Source of the DNA: Actinomadura sp. 7K507
GTDB lineage: Bacteria > Actinomycetota > Actinomycetes > Streptosporangiales > Streptosporangiaceae
Assembly: GCF_004348425.1 (NCBI RefSeq)
Contig: NZ_SMKK01000053.1
Coordinates: forward strand, 1 to 44,063
Direction: 5' to 3'
DNA length: 44,063 bases
In this document: one piece after another, positions 21,801-32,314 of the stretch
How the letters are laid out: each line of letters opens with the position of its first letter
Position numbering within the stretch: position 1 is the first letter of the stretch
Notes under the pieces: generated by a model
The model's database searches: none
Told to the model about the DNA's origin: nothing
Seen by the model: only the letters and a program-made list of their open reading frames with translations
Made by a program: the position numbers and the translations under genes

Positions 21801-24800
21801 GTCAGCCGCGCGCCGCGCTCCCCCCGGGAGGAGATCCTCTGCGGCCTGTTCGCCGAGATCCTCGGCGTGCCGAGGGTCGGCGTGGACGACGGGTTCTTCG
21901 ACCTCGGCGGCGACTCGCTCACCGCCACCCGCCTCGTCAGCAGGATCCGTTCCGCGCTGGGCGCGGAGCTGCCCGTCCGCGCCCTGTTCGAGGCCCCCAC
22001 CGCCGCCGGCCTCGCCGAACGGCTCGCGGACGCGGCCGGCGACGTGCGCCCGCCGCTGGTCCGGGCCGAACGGCCCGGCGTCGTCCCGCTGTCGTACGCG
22101 CAGCAGCGGCTCTGGTTCCTCAACCGCCTCGAAGGCGCCTCCGCGACGTTCAACATGCCGGTCGCGCTGCGGCTCACCGGGGCCCTCGACCTCGACGCGC
22201 TCCGCGACGCGCTGGCCGACGTGGTGGCCCGGCACGAATCGCTCCGCACGATCTTCCCGGACGGGTCCGGGAGCCCCCGCCAGCTCGTCCTGGACCCGGC
22301 CGCCGCCCGGCCCCGGCTCGACGTCGCCGAAACCGGCGAGGCCGCGCTGCCGATGGCGCTCGCCGCCGCCGTCGGGCAGGGCTTCGACCTGTCCATCGAA
22401 CCGCCCCTCCGCGCCCGGCTGTTCGCGCTGGGAGGCGACACCCACGTACTCATGCTCGTCCTGCACCACATCGCCGCGGACGGCTGGTCGATGGCGCCGC
22501 TCGCCCGCGACGTGATCGTCGCCTACGCGGCCCGTTCGGAGGGGCGGGAGCCGCAGTGGGCGCCGCTGCCGGTCCAGTACGCCGACTACACGCTCTGGCA
22601 GCGTGATCTGTTCGGGTCCGAGGACGATCCCGGCAGTTTGGTCTCCAAGCAGATCGCCTACTGGCGGGATGCTCTGGCCGGGCTGCCGGAGGAGCTGCCG
22701 CTTCCGGCCGACCGGCCGCGTCCGGCGGAGGCGACCTACCGGGGCGCGACGCACACGTTCGAGCTGGACGCCGAGCTGCACGCCGGACTGCTGGCCCTCG
22801 CCCGCGAGAACGGCGCCAGCCTGTTCATGGTCATGCAGGCCGCCTACGCCGCCCTGCTCACCCGCCTCGGCGCCGGAACGGACGTGCCGATCGGGTCGCC
22901 CATCGCGGGCCGCACCGACGAGGCCCTCGACGACCTCGTCGGCATGTTCGTCAACATGCTCGTACTGCGCACCGACACGTCCGGGGACCCGACCTTCCGC
23001 CAGCTGATATCGCGGGTGAAGGAGACCGACCTCGCGGCCTACGGGCACCAGGACCTTCCGTTCGAGCGGCTCGTCGAGGTGCTCAACCCGGCCCGGTCGA
23101 TGGCGCGGCATCCGCTGTTCCAGGTCGTCCTGTCGTTCCAGAACAACCCCGAGGCGCGTCTCGAGCTGGACGGGCTCAGCGGCGGCGCCGAACCCCTCGG
23201 ATCGGGTGCCGCCAAGTACGACCTCTCCCTCTACCTGGAGGAACGCCACGGCGACGACGGCGCGCCCGGCGGTATCGAGGCCGGTCTCGAATACGCCCTC
23301 GACCTCTTCGACCCCGGCACCGCCGAAGCCGTCGCGGACCGCTTCGAACGGCTCGTCCGCGAACTGGTCGCCGCACCGGACGCGCCTGTAGGCGCCGCCG
23401 ACATCCTGAGCAGCGGCGAGCGCCGGACGCTCCTGCGCAGGTGGGCCGGCGGCAAGGGCGGCGACGTCGAGCGGACGACCATCCCGACGCTGTTCGAGGC
23501 GCAGGCCGCGGCTCGTCCGGATGCGGTGGCGGTGACGTTCGACGGCGTGTCGTGGACCTACGGCGAGGTGAACGCCAGAGCGAACCGGCTGGCGCACCGC
23601 CTCATCGAGCAGGGCGCCGGGCCGGAGCGGTTCGTGGCCCTGTCGCTGCCGCGATCGGCCGACCTGGTCGTGGCGATCCTGGCCGTCCTGAAGTCGGGTG
23701 CGGCCTACGTTCCGATCGACCCGGACTACCCTGAGGACCGCATCGCGTACATGGTCGAGGACGCCCGGCCCGCCTTGACCCTCGGCCCCGGCGATCTCGA
23801 CGCGACCGGCTGGCCTGACACCGATCCCGGCGTCGCCATCGACCCGAACCACCCCGCGTACGTCATCTACACCTCCGGTTCGACGGGGCGCCCGAAGGGT
23901 GTGGTGGTTCCGCACCTGAACGTGGTGCGGCTGATGGGGACCACGGAGCAGTGGTTCGGCTTCGGTCCGGACGACGTGTGGACGCTGTTCCACTCCTACG
24001 CGTTCGACTTCTCGGTCTGGGAGCTGTGGGGGGCGCTGCTGTACGGGGGCAGCGTCGTCGTCGTGCCGTACGAGACGTCCCGCTCGCCCCAGGATCTCCT
24101 CGATCTGTTGTCGGACGAGCGTGTCACCGTCCTGAACCAGACCCCATCGGCGTTCTACCAGCTGATGGCCGCCGACAAGGAGAACCCCGGCACCGATCTG
24201 GCGCTGCGCTACATCGTCTTCGGCGGCGAGGCCCTCGACCTCGGCCGCCTCGAAGACTGGTACTCACGCCACCCCGAGGACGCGCCGACGCTCGTCAACA
24301 TGTACGGGATCACCGAGACGACGGTGCACGTCTCCTACCTCGCCCTCGACCGCGTCCAAGCCGCCACCGCCCCCGGCAGCGTCATCGGCGTCGGCCTCCC
24401 CGACCTGAAGGTGTACGTCCTGGACGACCGTCTCCAGCCCTCCCCGGCCGGAGTGGCCGGCGAGCTGTACGTCGCGGGCATGGGGCTGGCGCGCGGCTAT
24501 CTGAACCGTCCGGGCCTGTCGGCCGAGCGGTTCGTCGCCGACCCGCACGGCAGGCCCGGGACCCGCATGTACCGGACCGGCGACCTGGCCCGCTGGCGCC
24601 GCGACGGCACGCTCGAATACCTGGGACGCGCCGACCAGCAGGTCCAGTTGCGCGGCTTCCGGATCGAGCTGGGCGAGATCCAGGCGGTCCTGACCAGGCA
24701 CGAGGCCGTCCGGGACGCCGCGGTGATCGTCCGCGACGACCGCCTGGTCGCCTACGTCGCCGCAACCGGCGTCGACTCGTCCGAGCTGCGCCGCTTCGCC

Positions 24801-26669
24801 GGTGTGTCGCTGCCCGGCCACATGGTCCCGGCGGCCGTCGTCGAGCTGGACGCCCTGCCCCTGACCGCGAACGGCAAGCTGGACCACAAGGCGCTGCCCG
24901 CGCCCGACTTCGCGGCGAAGGTGTCGTCCCGCGCGCCCCGCACGTCCGAGGAGGAGATCCTCGCGGGGCTGTTCGCCGAGGTCCTCGGGCTGGAACGGGT
25001 CGGCGCCGACGACGGGTTCTTCGACCTGGGCGGCGACTCCATCATCGCCATCCAGCTCGTCTCCCGCGCCCGCCAGTCCGGTCTGGTCATCACCCCGCGC
25101 GACGTGTTCCAGCACCAGACCGTCGAGGAACTGGCGGCTGTGTCGCGTCCGGTCGGCGAGGGCGAGCGGGTCGAGGCGGAGCCACCCGGCACCGGCATCG
25201 GCCGGATCCCGGCGACCCCGATCATGCGCTGGTTCCAGGACCTGGACGGCCCGGTCGGCGGTTACAGCCAGCGGATGCTGCTCCAGGTCCCGCCGGACCT
25301 CGGCGTGGAGCGTCTCACCACCGCGCTCCAGACCGTCCTGGACCACCACGACATGCTCCGGCTGCGTGTAGACGACGAACAGTTCGAGGTCGCCGAGCCC
25401 GGGACGGCCGACGCGGCGGCGCTCGTCCGCCGCGTGGACGTCGCCGGGCTGGACGCCGGCGGACTCCGCTCCGTCCTCGCCGCCGAGGCCGAAGCCGCCC
25501 GCCGCCGCCTCGACCCGGCCGCCGGGACGATGGCGCAGCTCGTCTGGTTCGACGCCGGTCCCGGCGCGCCGGGCCGCCTGCTGCTCACCCTCCACCACCT
25601 CGCCGTGGACGGGGTGTCGTGGCGGATCCTCCTCCCCGACCTGGTCACCGCGTGGGCCGGGGGAGGCCTCGACCCCGTCCCGACCTCGTTCCGCCGCTGG
25701 GCGCAGCGCCTGGCCGCCGAGGCGTCCGACCCGGCCCGCACCGCCGAGCTGCCGCTCTGGGACGACATCCTCGCCACCCCCGACCCGCTCCTCGGCGCCC
25801 GCCCCCTGGACCCCGGAACGGACACGTTCGGGACGGCGCTGCACCGCACGCTCGACCTGCCCGCCGACGTCACCGCGCCGCTCCTCGCCGACGTCCCGGC
25901 CGCCTTCCACGGGCGCGTCAACGACGTGCTCCTCACCGGCCTCGCCCTGGCCGTCGCCGAGTGGCGGCGCGACCGCGGCGTCAGCGACGAGACCGCCGTC
26001 CTCATCGACCTCGAAGGACACGGCCGCGAGGAGATCGTCCCCGGCGTGGACCTGTCGCGCACCGCCGGCTGGTTCACCTCCATCTACCCGGTGCGGCTCG
26101 ACGCCGGCTGGGTCGAGCCCGCCGACGTCCGCGACGGCGGCCAGGCCGTCGGGACCGCGCTGAAGCGGGTGAAGGAGCAGCTCCGCGAGATCCCCGACAA
26201 CGGCATCGGGTACGGCCTCCTGCGCTACCTCGACCCGGCGGTGGGCGCGGGCCTCGCGGGGCACCCGCAGATCGCGTTCAACTACCTCGGCCGGTCCGCC
26301 GCGCCCGAGGCCACCGACTGGGGACCGGCCGGCCAGGCCGACGCCGACGCCCTCGGCGCCGCGCAGGACGGCGCGCTCGGCCTCGTCCACGCCATCGAGG
26401 TCAACGCGCACACCCGCGACCTGCCGGACGGCCCCGAGCTGTCCGCGACGTGGACGTGGGCGGGCGGCCTGTTCGACGAGGCCGCGATCGAGGACCTCGC
26501 CGAGCGCTGGTACACCGCGCTGCGCGGCCTGGTCGCGCACGTCGTGGACGGCCCTTCCGAAGGCCCCGTCGGCGGGTTCACCCCGTCCGACCTGTCCCTG
26601 GTGGACGTCAGCCAGGACGAGATCGACGAGCTCGCCGCCGAGCTCGACGGCGAATGGGAGCTGGATTGA
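18894..26669 (+). CDS. NRPS, two modules: C-A-T / C-A-T-E
   Basis: The 2591-residue synthetase adds residues four and five. Module 4 starts with a C domain of the kind that follows epimerising modules ([20 protein letters not shown] from 156), then a complete A (D670, K955; pocket D-T-M-N-L-G-L-I-D, not assigned) and T (S1008). Module 5 has C (HHIAADG from 1191), A (D1705, K1995; Thr-type D-F-W-N-V-G-M-V-H), T (S2049) and E (HHLAVDG from 2234), predicting D-allo-Thr. I chose the TTG at 18894: it overlaps the previous stop (TTGA) and has GGAGG eight bases upstream. An in-frame ATG at 18879 lacks a ribosome binding site. An extra [14 protein letters not shown] segment is inserted near residues 29-48 of the C domain, and a WNDT motif is triplicated in the C-A linker. 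Confidence 0.93.
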   Translation: MNRGDLEDILPLSPLQQGFFFHALFDADGPAERRAAERGTSEQASATSRDVYTAQLVIDLEGPLDVAALRTAAGTLLRRHPNLRAAFWHEDLSRPVQVVPRSVELPWEEVSASGAEADAVVARERARGFDMTAPPLLRFVLVRRGAEKYRLILTNHHILLDGWSTPIMATELFLLYMQGGHDTGMPRVTPYKNYLAWLAGQDRAAAEEAWRRALGGLDEPSLVAPEAAGRAPEPPERTITELDERTTRKLTRAARRHGVTLSTVLQGAWGLVLGRLLGSNDVVFGATVSGRPPELPGIEQMIGLFINTLPIRVRYRMDEPLGTLLERLQDEQTELLAHHHLGLTDIQRAAGHSGALFDTMTVLENYPFDPASLDSSLNGVRIAAADSYDATHFPLSFVVAPGEKLSLRLHYRPDVYEQPVVEALLARVRRFLEAFAEDAEQLIGAVELPTETERTTLAAWNDTSWNDTCWNDTGGDVPTGTLPALLERQAARTPDEVALVCGDAHLTYAELNERANRLAHELIARGIGPEDRVALVLPRTPEIVVAIAGVLKAGAAYVPIDPEYPADRIAYMLDDCRPALTIDAGGFPDTTGRPADDPADADRVRPLRGGNAAYVIYTSGSTGRPKGVTIPHAGVLNYFEAHRDAFIDPAIEAAGGRRMRFAHLASFSFDTSWMGLLWMMYGHELHLIDDETRRDVEAYTAYVARARIDLVNTTPSHFSSLREAGLLNDDGRHLPAQLLLGGEAVSDALWADLRAIPGLTTRNLYGPTESTIDTMNQVVAHRERPSVGAPYRNVRSYVLDTALQPVPAGVPGELYLAGAQLARGYLGRPGLTAERFVADPSGAPGERMYRTGDLARWLPDGTIEFLGRTDDQVKIRGFRVEPGEVENVLAGCPGVAQAAVVVREDRPGDRRLAAYLAGTGIDVAAVRRFAAERLPDYMVPAFTVLDALPLTVNGKLDRAALPAPDTGASVSRAPRSPREEILCGLFAEILGVPRVGVDDGFFDLGGDSLTATRLVSRIRSALGAELPVRALFEAPTAAGLAERLADAAGDVRPPLVRAERPGVVPLSYAQQRLWFLNRLEGASATFNMPVALRLTGALDLDALRDALADVVARHESLRTIFPDGSGSPRQLVLDPAAARPRLDVAETGEAALPMALAAAVGQGFDLSIEPPLRARLFALGGDTHVLMLVLHHIAADGWSMAPLARDVIVAYAARSEGREPQWAPLPVQYADYTLWQRDLFGSEDDPGSLVSKQIAYWRDALAGLPEELPLPADRPRPAEATYRGATHTFELDAELHAGLLALARENGASLFMVMQAAYAALLTRLGAGTDVPIGSPIAGRTDEALDDLVGMFVNMLVLRTDTSGDPTFRQLISRVKETDLAAYGHQDLPFERLVEVLNPARSMARHPLFQVVLSFQNNPEARLELDGLSGGAEPLGSGAAKYDLSLYLEERHGDDGAPGGIEAGLEYALDLFDPGTAEAVADRFERLVRELVAAPDAPVGAADILSSGERRTLLRRWAGGKGGDVERTTIPTLFEAQAAARPDAVAVTFDGVSWTYGEVNARANRLAHRLIEQGAGPERFVALSLPRSADLVVAILAVLKSGAAYVPIDPDYPEDRIAYMVEDARPALTLGPGDLDATGWPDTDPGVAIDPNHPAYVIYTSGSTGRPKGVVVPHLNVVRLMGTTEQWFGFGPDDVWTLFHSYAFDFSVWELWGALLYGGSVVVVPYETSRSPQDLLDLLSDERVTVLNQTPSAFYQLMAADKENPGTDLALRYIVFGGEALDLGRLEDWYSRHPEDAPTLVNMYGITETTVHVSYLALDRVQAATAPGSVIGVGLPDLKVYVLDDRLQPSPAGVAGELYVAGMGLARGYLNRPGLSAERFVADPHGRPGTRMYRTGDLARWRRDGTLEYLGRADQQVQLRGFRIELGEIQAVLTRHEAVRDAAVIVRDDRLVAYVAATGVDSSELRRFAGVSLPGHMVPAAVVELDALPLTANGKLDHKALPAPDFAAKVSSRAPRTSEEEILAGLFAEVLGLERVGADDGFFDLGGDSIIAIQLVSRARQSGLVITPRDVFQHQTVEELAAVSRPVGEGERVEAEPPGTGIGRIPATPIMRWFQDLDGPVGGYSQRMLLQVPPDLGVERLTTALQTVLDHHDMLRLRVDDEQFEVAEPGTADAAALVRRVDVAGLDAGGLRSVLAAEAEAARRRLDPAAGTMAQLVWFDAGPGAPGRLLLTLHHLAVDGVSWRILLPDLVTAWAGGGLDPVPTSFRRWAQRLAAEASDPARTAELPLWDDILATPDPLLGARPLDPGTDTFGTALHRTLDLPADVTAPLLADVPAAFHGRVNDVLLTGLALAVAEWRRDRGVSDETAVLIDLEGHGREEIVPGVDLSRTAGWFTSIYPVRLDAGWVEPADVRDGGQAVGTALKRVKEQLREIPDNGIGYGLLRYLDPAVGAGLAGHPQIAFNYLGRSAAPEATDWGPAGQADADALGAAQDGALGLVHAIEVNAHTRDLPDGPELSATWTWAGGLFDEAAIEDLAERWYTALRGLVAHVVDGPSEGPVGGFTPSDLSLVDVSQDEIDELAAELDGEWELD
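18976..19041 (+). repeat. GAGCGAGC-rich insertion within a C domain
   Basis: The segment is built of short purine-rich GCGAGC/GAGCGAG units and encodes [20 protein letters not shown] between HALFD and RDVYTAQ, where related C domains join these parts directly. The same insertion lies at 26749-26810. The DNA resembles dispersed GC-rich repeats of high-GC actinobacteria, but that comparison is from memory. Confidence 0.55.
20271..20315 (+). repeat. 15-bp tandem triplication in the C-A linker
   Basis: TGGAACGACAC plus four variable bases occurs three times in a row (20271-20285, 20286-20300, 20301-20315), encoding [16 protein letters not shown] single WNDT is normal at this linker, so replication slippage expanded it in frame. 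Confidence 0.92.
22521..22751 (+). repeat. 231-bp block nearly identical to 14785-15015
   Basis: Second copy of the C-domain block described at 14785. It encodes the stretch from [16 protein letters not shown] through [17 protein letters not shown] in module 5. Confidence 0.8.
23490..25136 (+). repeat. Second copy of the Thr A-T cassette
   Basis: Module 5 copy of the 1647-bp A-T cassette, of equal length to the module 3 copy. The conserved pocket residues are unchanged between copies, so both modules should load the same amino acid. Confidence 0.8.
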
Positions 26670-29600
26670 GCAAGTCGCAGCTTGAGGACATCCTCCCGCT
26701 GTCCCCGTTGCAGCAGGGGCTCTTCTTCCACGCGCTGTACGACTCGGGGAACGCCGAGCGGCGAGTGGCGGCGCGAGGTACGAGTGAGCAAGCGAGCGCG
26801 GCCGGCAGGGACGTCTACACGGCGCAGATCGTGTTCGACCTGCGCGGCCCCCTCGACGTGGACGCCCTGCGCGCCGCCGCCGCGACGCTCCTGCGGCGGC
26901 ACGCCAACCTGCGGGCCGGGTTCCGGCAGCGCAAGGAGGGCTCGCCGGTCCAGGTCGTCCACCGCGAGGTGCGCCTCCCCTGGGACGACGCCGACCTGTC
27001 CGCCGTGCCCGAGGCCGAACGCGAGGCGAAGGCGCGGGAGCTGGCCGGCGCCGAGCGCGCCCGGCCGTTCGACATGACGAAGCCGCCGCTGCTGCGCTTC
27101 CTGCTCATCAAGCTGGCGGACGGCCTGCACCGCATGGTGTTCACCAACCACCACATCCTGCTGGACGGCTGGTCCACACCGGTCCTGCAAACGGAACTGT
27201 TCGCGCTCTACCTGGCCGAGGGCGACGACGCCGGAATGCCGCGCGTCACGCCGTACAAGAACTACCTGGCGTGGCTCGCCGCCCAGGACCGTCCCGCCGC
27301 CGAGGACGCCTGGCGCCGCTCCCTCGACGGCGTCCACGAACCCACTTTCGTGGCGCCCGGCGCACCGGAGCCGGGCGCGGACACGCCCGGACGGGTCCGG
27401 ACCCGTCTCACCGAAGACCTCACCGCTGCCCTCAGCGCGCGCGCCCGCGCCCAGGGCGTCACCCTCAACACGGTCCTGCAACTGGCTTGGGGCACGCTGC
27501 TGGGCCGCCTCACCGGCTCGACCGATGTCGTGTTCGGCGCGGCCGTGTCCGGCCGCCCACCGGAACTCCCCGGCGTCGAGCAGATGATCGGCCTGTTCAT
27601 CAACACGCTGCCGATCCGCGTCCGCGTCCGCCCCGCCGACACCGTCGCCGAAGCGCTGGTCCGGCTCCAGGACGAGCAGGCCGCGCTGATGCCGCACCAC
27701 CACCTCGGCCTGGCCGACATCCAGCGCCTCACCGGGACCGGCACCCTCTTCGACACGATGACCGTGCTGGAGAACTACCCGTTCGACCCGGACGCCGCGG
27801 GCGCCGACCTCGGCGGCCTGTCCCTCCACGACGTGGACGGCTACGACGCCTCGCACTACCCGCTGACCTTCGCCGCCGTCCCCGGCCGCGGCCTGTCCCT
27901 GCGCATCGACCACCGCGCCGACCTGTTCACCGGCGACGAGGCGCAACGCCTCATGCGCCGCTTCGTCCGCGTCCTGGAGGCCGTCGCCTACCGCCCCGAC
28001 CTGCCGCTGGGCCGCATCGACGTCGTCGACGACGGCGAGCGCCGCAACGTCCTGGAGACCTGGCAGGGACGGGCGACCGGCCGCGCTCCGGGCACCGTCA
28101 CGGGCCGCTTCGCGGAGCAGCTGGCGCGGACGCCCGGCGCCCCGGCCGTCCGCGCGGGCGGGGAGACGGTCACCTACGCCGATCTGGACGCGCGGGCGAA
28201 CCGGCTCGCGCACCGCCTCATCGGGCTCGGCGTCGGGACGGAGACCCGGGTCGCCGTCCTGCTCGAAAGGTCGGCCGACGTCGCCGTGGTGTCGCTCGCG
28301 GTCCTCAAGGCGGGCGGTGCGTACGCGCCGGTCCACCACGGCTACCCGCCGGAGCGGATGGCGTGGGCGGTCACCGAGGTGGGCGCACCCGTCGTGATCA
28401 CCGACTCGGCCATGCGCGGCCAAGTGAGCCATCTCGACACCTCGGCGCGGATCCTCGTGGTGGACGACGACCCCGAAACGGACGCGCAGCCCGCCACCGA
28501 CCCGGGCGTGCCGTCCCATCCCGAACGGCTCGCCTGCGTGCTGTTCACGTCCGGATCGACCGGCGTGCCCAAGGGCGTCATGCTCCGCCACCGCGACGCC
28601 GTCGACCTCGCCTCCGACGGCCGGCTCCGGAACGGGGCCCACGACCGGGTGCTCGTCCACTCGCCGCACGCCTTCGACGCGTCCCTCTACGAACTGTGGA
28701 CGCCGCTGCTGCACGGGGGCACGGCCGTGTTCGCGCCCCCGGGACACCTGAACGGCGAGGCCCTCGAAAAGGTCATCGCCGAGGAGGACCTCACCGGCCT
28801 CTTCATCACCACGACCCTGTTCAACCTGGTCGCCGACGAGCGCCCGCACGCGTTCGCGGGACTCCGCGAGGTGCTGACCGGCGGGGAGGCCGGATCACCG
28901 GCCGCGATGCGCAAGGTCCTCGCCGCCTGCCCGGACACCGAGGTCGGGCACGTGTACGGGCCCACCGAGGCGACCACCTACACGACCTACGCCGCGCAGC
29001 GCGCCCCGCTCGCCGACCCGTCCGAGACGACCCCGGGACTGGGCCGCCCCCTCGACGACATGCGCGTGTACGTGCTGGACCACGGGCTGCGGCCCGTCCC
29101 GCCCGGCGTGGTCGGCGAGGCCTACATCGCGGGCGCGGGCCTCGGGCGCGGCTACCTGCGGCGGCCCTCCCTGACGGGCGAACGGTACGTCGCCGACCCG
29201 TTCGGCGCGCCCGGCGACCGCATGTACCGCACCGGCGACCTCGTCCGGTGGCGGGCGGACGGCGCCCTCGAATACGTCGACCGCGCCGACTTCCAGGTCA
29301 AGGTCCGCGGCTTCCGGATCGAACTGGGCGAGATCGAGGCCGCCCTCGCCGCCCACCCGGACGTCGCGAACGTCGCCGTCATCGCCCGCGAGGACGCCCC
29401 CGGCGTCAAGACCCTCGTCGCCTACGTCATCGCGCCGTCGGCCGACGGGCTCAGGGACTTCGCCGCCGAGCGCCTGCCGCAGTACATGGTGCCCGCCGCG
29501 TTCGTCCGCCTCGACACCTTCCCGGTCGGGCCGAACGGCAAGCTCGACCGGCGCGCCCTGCCCGCCCCCGGCTACGGCGAGGCCGCCGCCGGACGCGACC

Positions 29601-30616
29601 CCGCCACACCCGAGGAGGAACGGCTCTGCGAGATCGTCGCCGGCGTCCTCGGCCTCGACCGCGTCGGCGCCGACGTCAGCTTCTTCGACCTCGGCGGCGA
29701 CAGCATCGCCGCGCTGAAGCTCACCACCCGGGCCCGGCAGGCGGGCATCGAGCTGACCCCCCGCGACGTCTTCACCCACCAGACCGTGGAGGCCCTCACA
29801 CGGGTCGGCGATCCCGAAGACGTGCTCGGGTTCGAGGTGCTGCTGCCCATCCGGACTTCCGGGACCCGCCCGCCGGTCTTCTTCGTCCACCCGGCCGGCG
29901 GCCTGTCATGGAGCTACCTGCAGTTCCAGCGGCACCTCGCCCCCGACCAGCCGATCTACGGGCTCCAGGCCACCGGGTTCACGCGGCCCGAGCTGCCCGG
30001 CTCCGTCGAGCAGTCGGCCGAGGACTACCTGGAGCAGGTCCGCACCGTCCAGCCGTCCGGCCCCTACAACATCGCGGGCTGGTCGCTCGGCGGGCTCATC
30101 GCCTACGAGATGGCCGTGCGGCTCCAGGCCGCCGGCGAGCGGGTCGGGCTGCTCACCCTCATCGACGCCTACCACACCCAGGACCTCGAATCGGAGCGGC
30201 GCGAGATCCTCCCCGAGCTCCTGGAGAGCATCGGCATCGACGCGAGCATGATCGCCGCCGACGGCAACCCCGACATGGAGCAGATCATGGCGGTGCTCGC
30301 CGAACGCGACGACGCCCTCGCGACCCTCGGCGAGGACGACCTGGTCAACGTCTACCGCAACTACGAGAACGGCCTCCGGCAGGCCGAGGAGTACCGGCCG
30401 GGACGGTTCCGCGGCGACATCGTGTTCTTCACCGCGCTCCAGGGCCGCACCGGCGACTCGCCCACGGCACGCTCGAACTGGGGCCCCCTCGTCGAGGGCG
30501 AGATCGAGGACTACCCCGTCGACGTCGACCACCACCTGCTCATGGAGCCGGGCCCGGTCGCCGAGATGGGCGCCGTGCTGGCGGCGAAACTCGACAAACT
30601 TCAGAGCACGGATTGA
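26666..30616 (+). CDS. NRPS termination module: C-A-T-TE
   Basis: The 1316-residue synthetase adds the last residue and releases the peptide. It has a C domain of the post-epimerisation kind ([20 protein letters not shown] from 162), a complete A (D671, K959; pocket D-A-Y-F-L-G-V-T-Y, most like Val/Ile codes), T (S1013) and a type I thioesterase whose nucleophile is S1140 in GWSLGG, with a likely catalytic His in [12 protein letters not shown]-type release could be hydrolysis or macrocyclisation; a Thr hydroxyl or the Dap side-chain amine would be candidate nucleophiles, which is inference. I chose the TTG at 26666, which overlaps the previous stop as TTGA with GGGAG six bases upstream; the in-frame ATG at 26654 is the alternative. 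The C domain carries the same GTSEQAS insertion as the second NRPS. Confidence 0.92.
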   Translation: MSKSQLEDILPLSPLQQGLFFHALYDSGNAERRVAARGTSEQASAAGRDVYTAQIVFDLRGPLDVDALRAAAATLLRRHANLRAGFRQRKEGSPVQVVHREVRLPWDDADLSAVPEAEREAKARELAGAERARPFDMTKPPLLRFLLIKLADGLHRMVFTNHHILLDGWSTPVLQTELFALYLAEGDDAGMPRVTPYKNYLAWLAAQDRPAAEDAWRRSLDGVHEPTFVAPGAPEPGADTPGRVRTRLTEDLTAALSARARAQGVTLNTVLQLAWGTLLGRLTGSTDVVFGAAVSGRPPELPGVEQMIGLFINTLPIRVRVRPADTVAEALVRLQDEQAALMPHHHLGLADIQRLTGTGTLFDTMTVLENYPFDPDAAGADLGGLSLHDVDGYDASHYPLTFAAVPGRGLSLRIDHRADLFTGDEAQRLMRRFVRVLEAVAYRPDLPLGRIDVVDDGERRNVLETWQGRATGRAPGTVTGRFAEQLARTPGAPAVRAGGETVTYADLDARANRLAHRLIGLGVGTETRVAVLLERSADVAVVSLAVLKAGGAYAPVHHGYPPERMAWAVTEVGAPVVITDSAMRGQVSHLDTSARILVVDDDPETDAQPATDPGVPSHPERLACVLFTSGSTGVPKGVMLRHRDAVDLASDGRLRNGAHDRVLVHSPHAFDASLYELWTPLLHGGTAVFAPPGHLNGEALEKVIAEEDLTGLFITTTLFNLVADERPHAFAGLREVLTGGEAGSPAAMRKVLAACPDTEVGHVYGPTEATTYTTYAAQRAPLADPSETTPGLGRPLDDMRVYVLDHGLRPVPPGVVGEAYIAGAGLGRGYLRRPSLTGERYVADPFGAPGDRMYRTGDLVRWRADGALEYVDRADFQVKVRGFRIELGEIEAALAAHPDVANVAVIAREDAPGVKTLVAYVIAPSADGLRDFAAERLPQYMVPAAFVRLDTFPVGPNGKLDRRALPAPGYGEAAAGRDPATPEEERLCEIVAGVLGLDRVGADVSFFDLGGDSIAALKLTTRARQAGIELTPRDVFTHQTVEALTRVGDPEDVLGFEVLLPIRTSGTRPPVFFVHPAGGLSWSYLQFQRHLAPDQPIYGLQATGFTRPELPGSVEQSAEDYLEQVRTVQPSGPYNIAGWSLGGLIAYEMAVRLQAAGERVGLLTLIDAYHTQDLESERREILPELLESIGIDASMIAADGNPDMEQIMAVLAERDDALATLGEDDLVNVYRNYENGLRQAEEYRPGRFRGDIVFFTALQGRTGDSPTARSNWGPLVEGEIEDYPVDVDHHLLMEPGPVAEMGAVLAAKLDKLQSTD
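26749..26810 (+). repeat. GAGCGAGC-rich insertion, second copy, in a C domain
   Basis: This is the counterpart of 18976-19041 and encodes [20 protein letters not shown] at the same place in the C domain. Shared position and sequence imply insertion before the two C domains duplicated, or later conversion between them. Confidence 0.55.
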
Positions 30617-30627
30617 AAGGGACGAAT

Positions 30628-30837
30628 ATGACCAACCCCTTCGAAGACCCCGACGGCACGTACGTCGTCCTCGTCAACGACGAGGGCCAGCACTCGCTGT
30701 GGCCGTCCTTCGCCGACGTCCCCGCCGGGTGGACGGTGGCCAAGGACGAGGACACCCGGCAGGCCTGCCTCGACTACATCAACGAGAACTGGACGGACAT
30801 GCGCCCGAAGAGCCTCATCGAGGCGATGGGTGATTGA
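30628..30837 (+). CDS. mbtH: MbtH-like NRPS chaperone
   Basis: The 69-residue protein has the full MbtH signature: [32 protein letters not shown], and [11 protein letters not shown]. MbtH-like proteins bind the core of adenylation domains and raise their solubility or activity. It starts 11 nt after the last NRPS with AAAGGGA upstream and overlaps the next gene by eight bases. Because these proteins bind the large A subdomain, the separately encoded adenylation core at 7370-8866 is a possible client as well as the in-line A domains. Confidence 0.95.
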   Translation: MTNPFEDPDGTYVVLVNDEGQHSLWPSFADVPAGWTVAKDEDTRQACLDYINENWTDMRPKSLIEAMGD

Positions 30838-31489
30838 CGGCGGCCCGCCGGCCCTCCGCGGGGACGAGATCGAGATCCCGGCGGTCACCGAGTGGACGAT
30901 GGAGATGCTGGACGCGGCGGACCTGCACCCCGCGCCGCTGCCCGGCGTCGAGATGACGTTCACCCTGTCGGGGGTCCCGTCCCCCGAGGTCAGCCGAGCC
31001 CTGTACGCGGCCGTCGGCGCCCGCGTCTGCTGGACCGACCGGTTCCCGTGGACGTACGCCGACTGGCGGGCGTGGGTGGACCGCCCCGAGCTGTCCACCT
31101 GGATCGCGATGGCCGAGGGCACCATCGCGGGCTACTTCGAGATCGAGGCGCAGCCGGGCGGGAACACCGAGATCCACCTCGTCGGGCTCACCCACGCCTT
31201 CGTCGGGCGCGGCTACGGCGGCTACCTCGTCGAGCAGTGCACCCGGCGCGCCTGGCAGCGCGGCGAGCTGTGGGCCTGCGGCACCGGCCGCGCCACCCGC
31301 GTGTGGCTGCGCACCAGCACGCTCGACCACCCGAACGCGATCGCCAACTACCGGCGCCGGGGCTTTAAGGTGGCCGCGGAGGCCACCGCGCCCAAGCCCG
31401 TCCCGGACCCGCGCGCCGCCCCGTGGCCGCTGCCGCACGACCCGCGCGTGGCCTCCCGCCGCCACGAGGAGGAGGAGTTGATCACTTGA
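30830..31489 (+). CDS. GNAT family N-acetyltransferase
   Basis: This 219-residue protein has one GNAT domain in its C-terminal two thirds. The acetyl-CoA pyrophosphate loop is GRGYGGYL, preceded by the strand [13 protein letters not shown], and the C-terminal motif [12 protein letters not shown] is typical. The first 60 residues do not resemble a second GNAT domain. The GTG at 30830 overlaps the end of mbtH and has GAGG six bases upstream. Its position between mbtH and the thioesterase II gene makes it part of the NRPS operon. A tailoring role, such as acylating a free amine (the Dap side chain or the N terminus), is plausible but not shown. Confidence 0.82.
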   Translation: MIDGGPPALRGDEIEIPAVTEWTMEMLDAADLHPAPLPGVEMTFTLSGVPSPEVSRALYAAVGARVCWTDRFPWTYADWRAWVDRPELSTWIAMAEGTIAGYFEIEAQPGGNTEIHLVGLTHAFVGRGYGGYLVEQCTRRAWQRGELWACGTGRATRVWLRTSTLDHPNAIANYRRRGFKVAAEATAPKPVPDPRAAPWPLPHDPRVASRRHEEEELIT

Positions 31490-32226
31490 CCTGGTTCCGC
31501 TGCCCCGAGAACCGGCCCTGGGCGTCCATGCGGCTGTTCTGCCTGCCGCACGCGGGCGGGTCGGCGGTGTTCTACCGGCCCTGGGCCAAGGAGATCAGCC
31601 CGGCCGTCGAGGTCCACGCCGTCCAGTATCCGGGCCGCGCCGACCGGATGGCCGACGCGATGGTCACCGACGCCCACCAGCTCGCCCGCCTCGTCGCCGG
31701 CGCGATGGCGCCGCTGATGGACCGTCCCGCCGCCCTGTTCGGGCACAGCATGGGCGCCGTCCTGGCCTACGAGGTGGCGCGGCTGCTGCAGGAGCGGGGC
31801 AGCGCACCGGTGCACGTGTTCGCCTCCGGCGCCCGCCCGCCGCACGACCGCGGCGACGACCGCGTCGCCGGGAAGGACGACGACGGCCTCGTCGCCGAGA
31901 TGGTGAAGCTCGGCGGCAGCGACGCCGAGGCGCTGCAGGATCCCGAGCTGCGCGAACTCGTCCTGCCGTACGTCCGCAACGACTTCAGGCTGATCGAGGA
32001 CTACGCCCACCGGCCGGCGGGCCCGCGGCTGACCGTCCCGATCACCGCGATCGTCGGGGACGGCGACCCGCACGTGAGCGCGGAGCGGGCCGCCGGGTGG
32101 GCGGACGTCACCGACGGGCGCTTCGCCCTCAGGGTCCTGCCGGGCGACCACTTCTACCTGACGGAGCAGCAGCCGGACGTCATCGCGGAGATCCTCCGCA
32201 CCCTGGAAGTCCCCGCCGCCCCCTGA
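31486..32226 (+). CDS. Type II thioesterase
   Basis: The 246-residue alpha/beta hydrolase is an editing thioesterase of the kind that removes misloaded acyl groups from carrier proteins. It shows MRLFCLPHAGGSAVFY, VQYPGRADRM, the nucleophile motif GHSMGAVLAYE and the catalytic His in LPGDHFYL. The TTG at 31486 overlaps the stop of the acetyltransferase gene (TTGA) and follows a GGAGGAG tract at eight bases. The frame is open further upstream, but that part overlaps the end of the acetyltransferase gene. It is the last gene of the NRPS operon and is followed by a strong terminator. Confidence 0.9.
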   Translation: MTWFRCPENRPWASMRLFCLPHAGGSAVFYRPWAKEISPAVEVHAVQYPGRADRMADAMVTDAHQLARLVAGAMAPLMDRPAALFGHSMGAVLAYEVARLLQERGSAPVHVFASGARPPHDRGDDRVAGKDDDGLVAEMVKLGGSDAEALQDPELRELVLPYVRNDFRLIEDYAHRPAGPRLTVPITAIVGDGDPHVSAERAAGWADVTDGRFALRVLPGDHFYLTEQQPDVIAEILRTLEVPAAP

Positions 32227-32251
32227 CCGGACGGCCCCTTGGGCGGACGGC

Positions 32252-32297
32252 GGCGGGCCGCCCCCGGGGGAGTCCGTTGTGCCGGGGGCGGCCCGCC
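32252..32297. terminator. Strong terminator between convergent genes
   Basis: A perfect 16-bp GC-rich inverted repeat (32252-32267 with 32282-32297) surrounds a 14-nt loop and is followed on the + strand by TCTTTCTC. It lies 25 nt past the thioesterase II stop and 17 nt past the stop of the leftward protease gene, so it can end both transcripts. Confidence 0.88.
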
Positions 32298-32314
32298 TCT
32301 TTCTCAGGTGCGTG

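Noticed and set aside
18930..23993. Leftward open frame of 1687 codons under the second NRPS gene
   Set aside because: Same antisense GC-rich shadow with repetitive low-complexity composition and no ribosome binding site.
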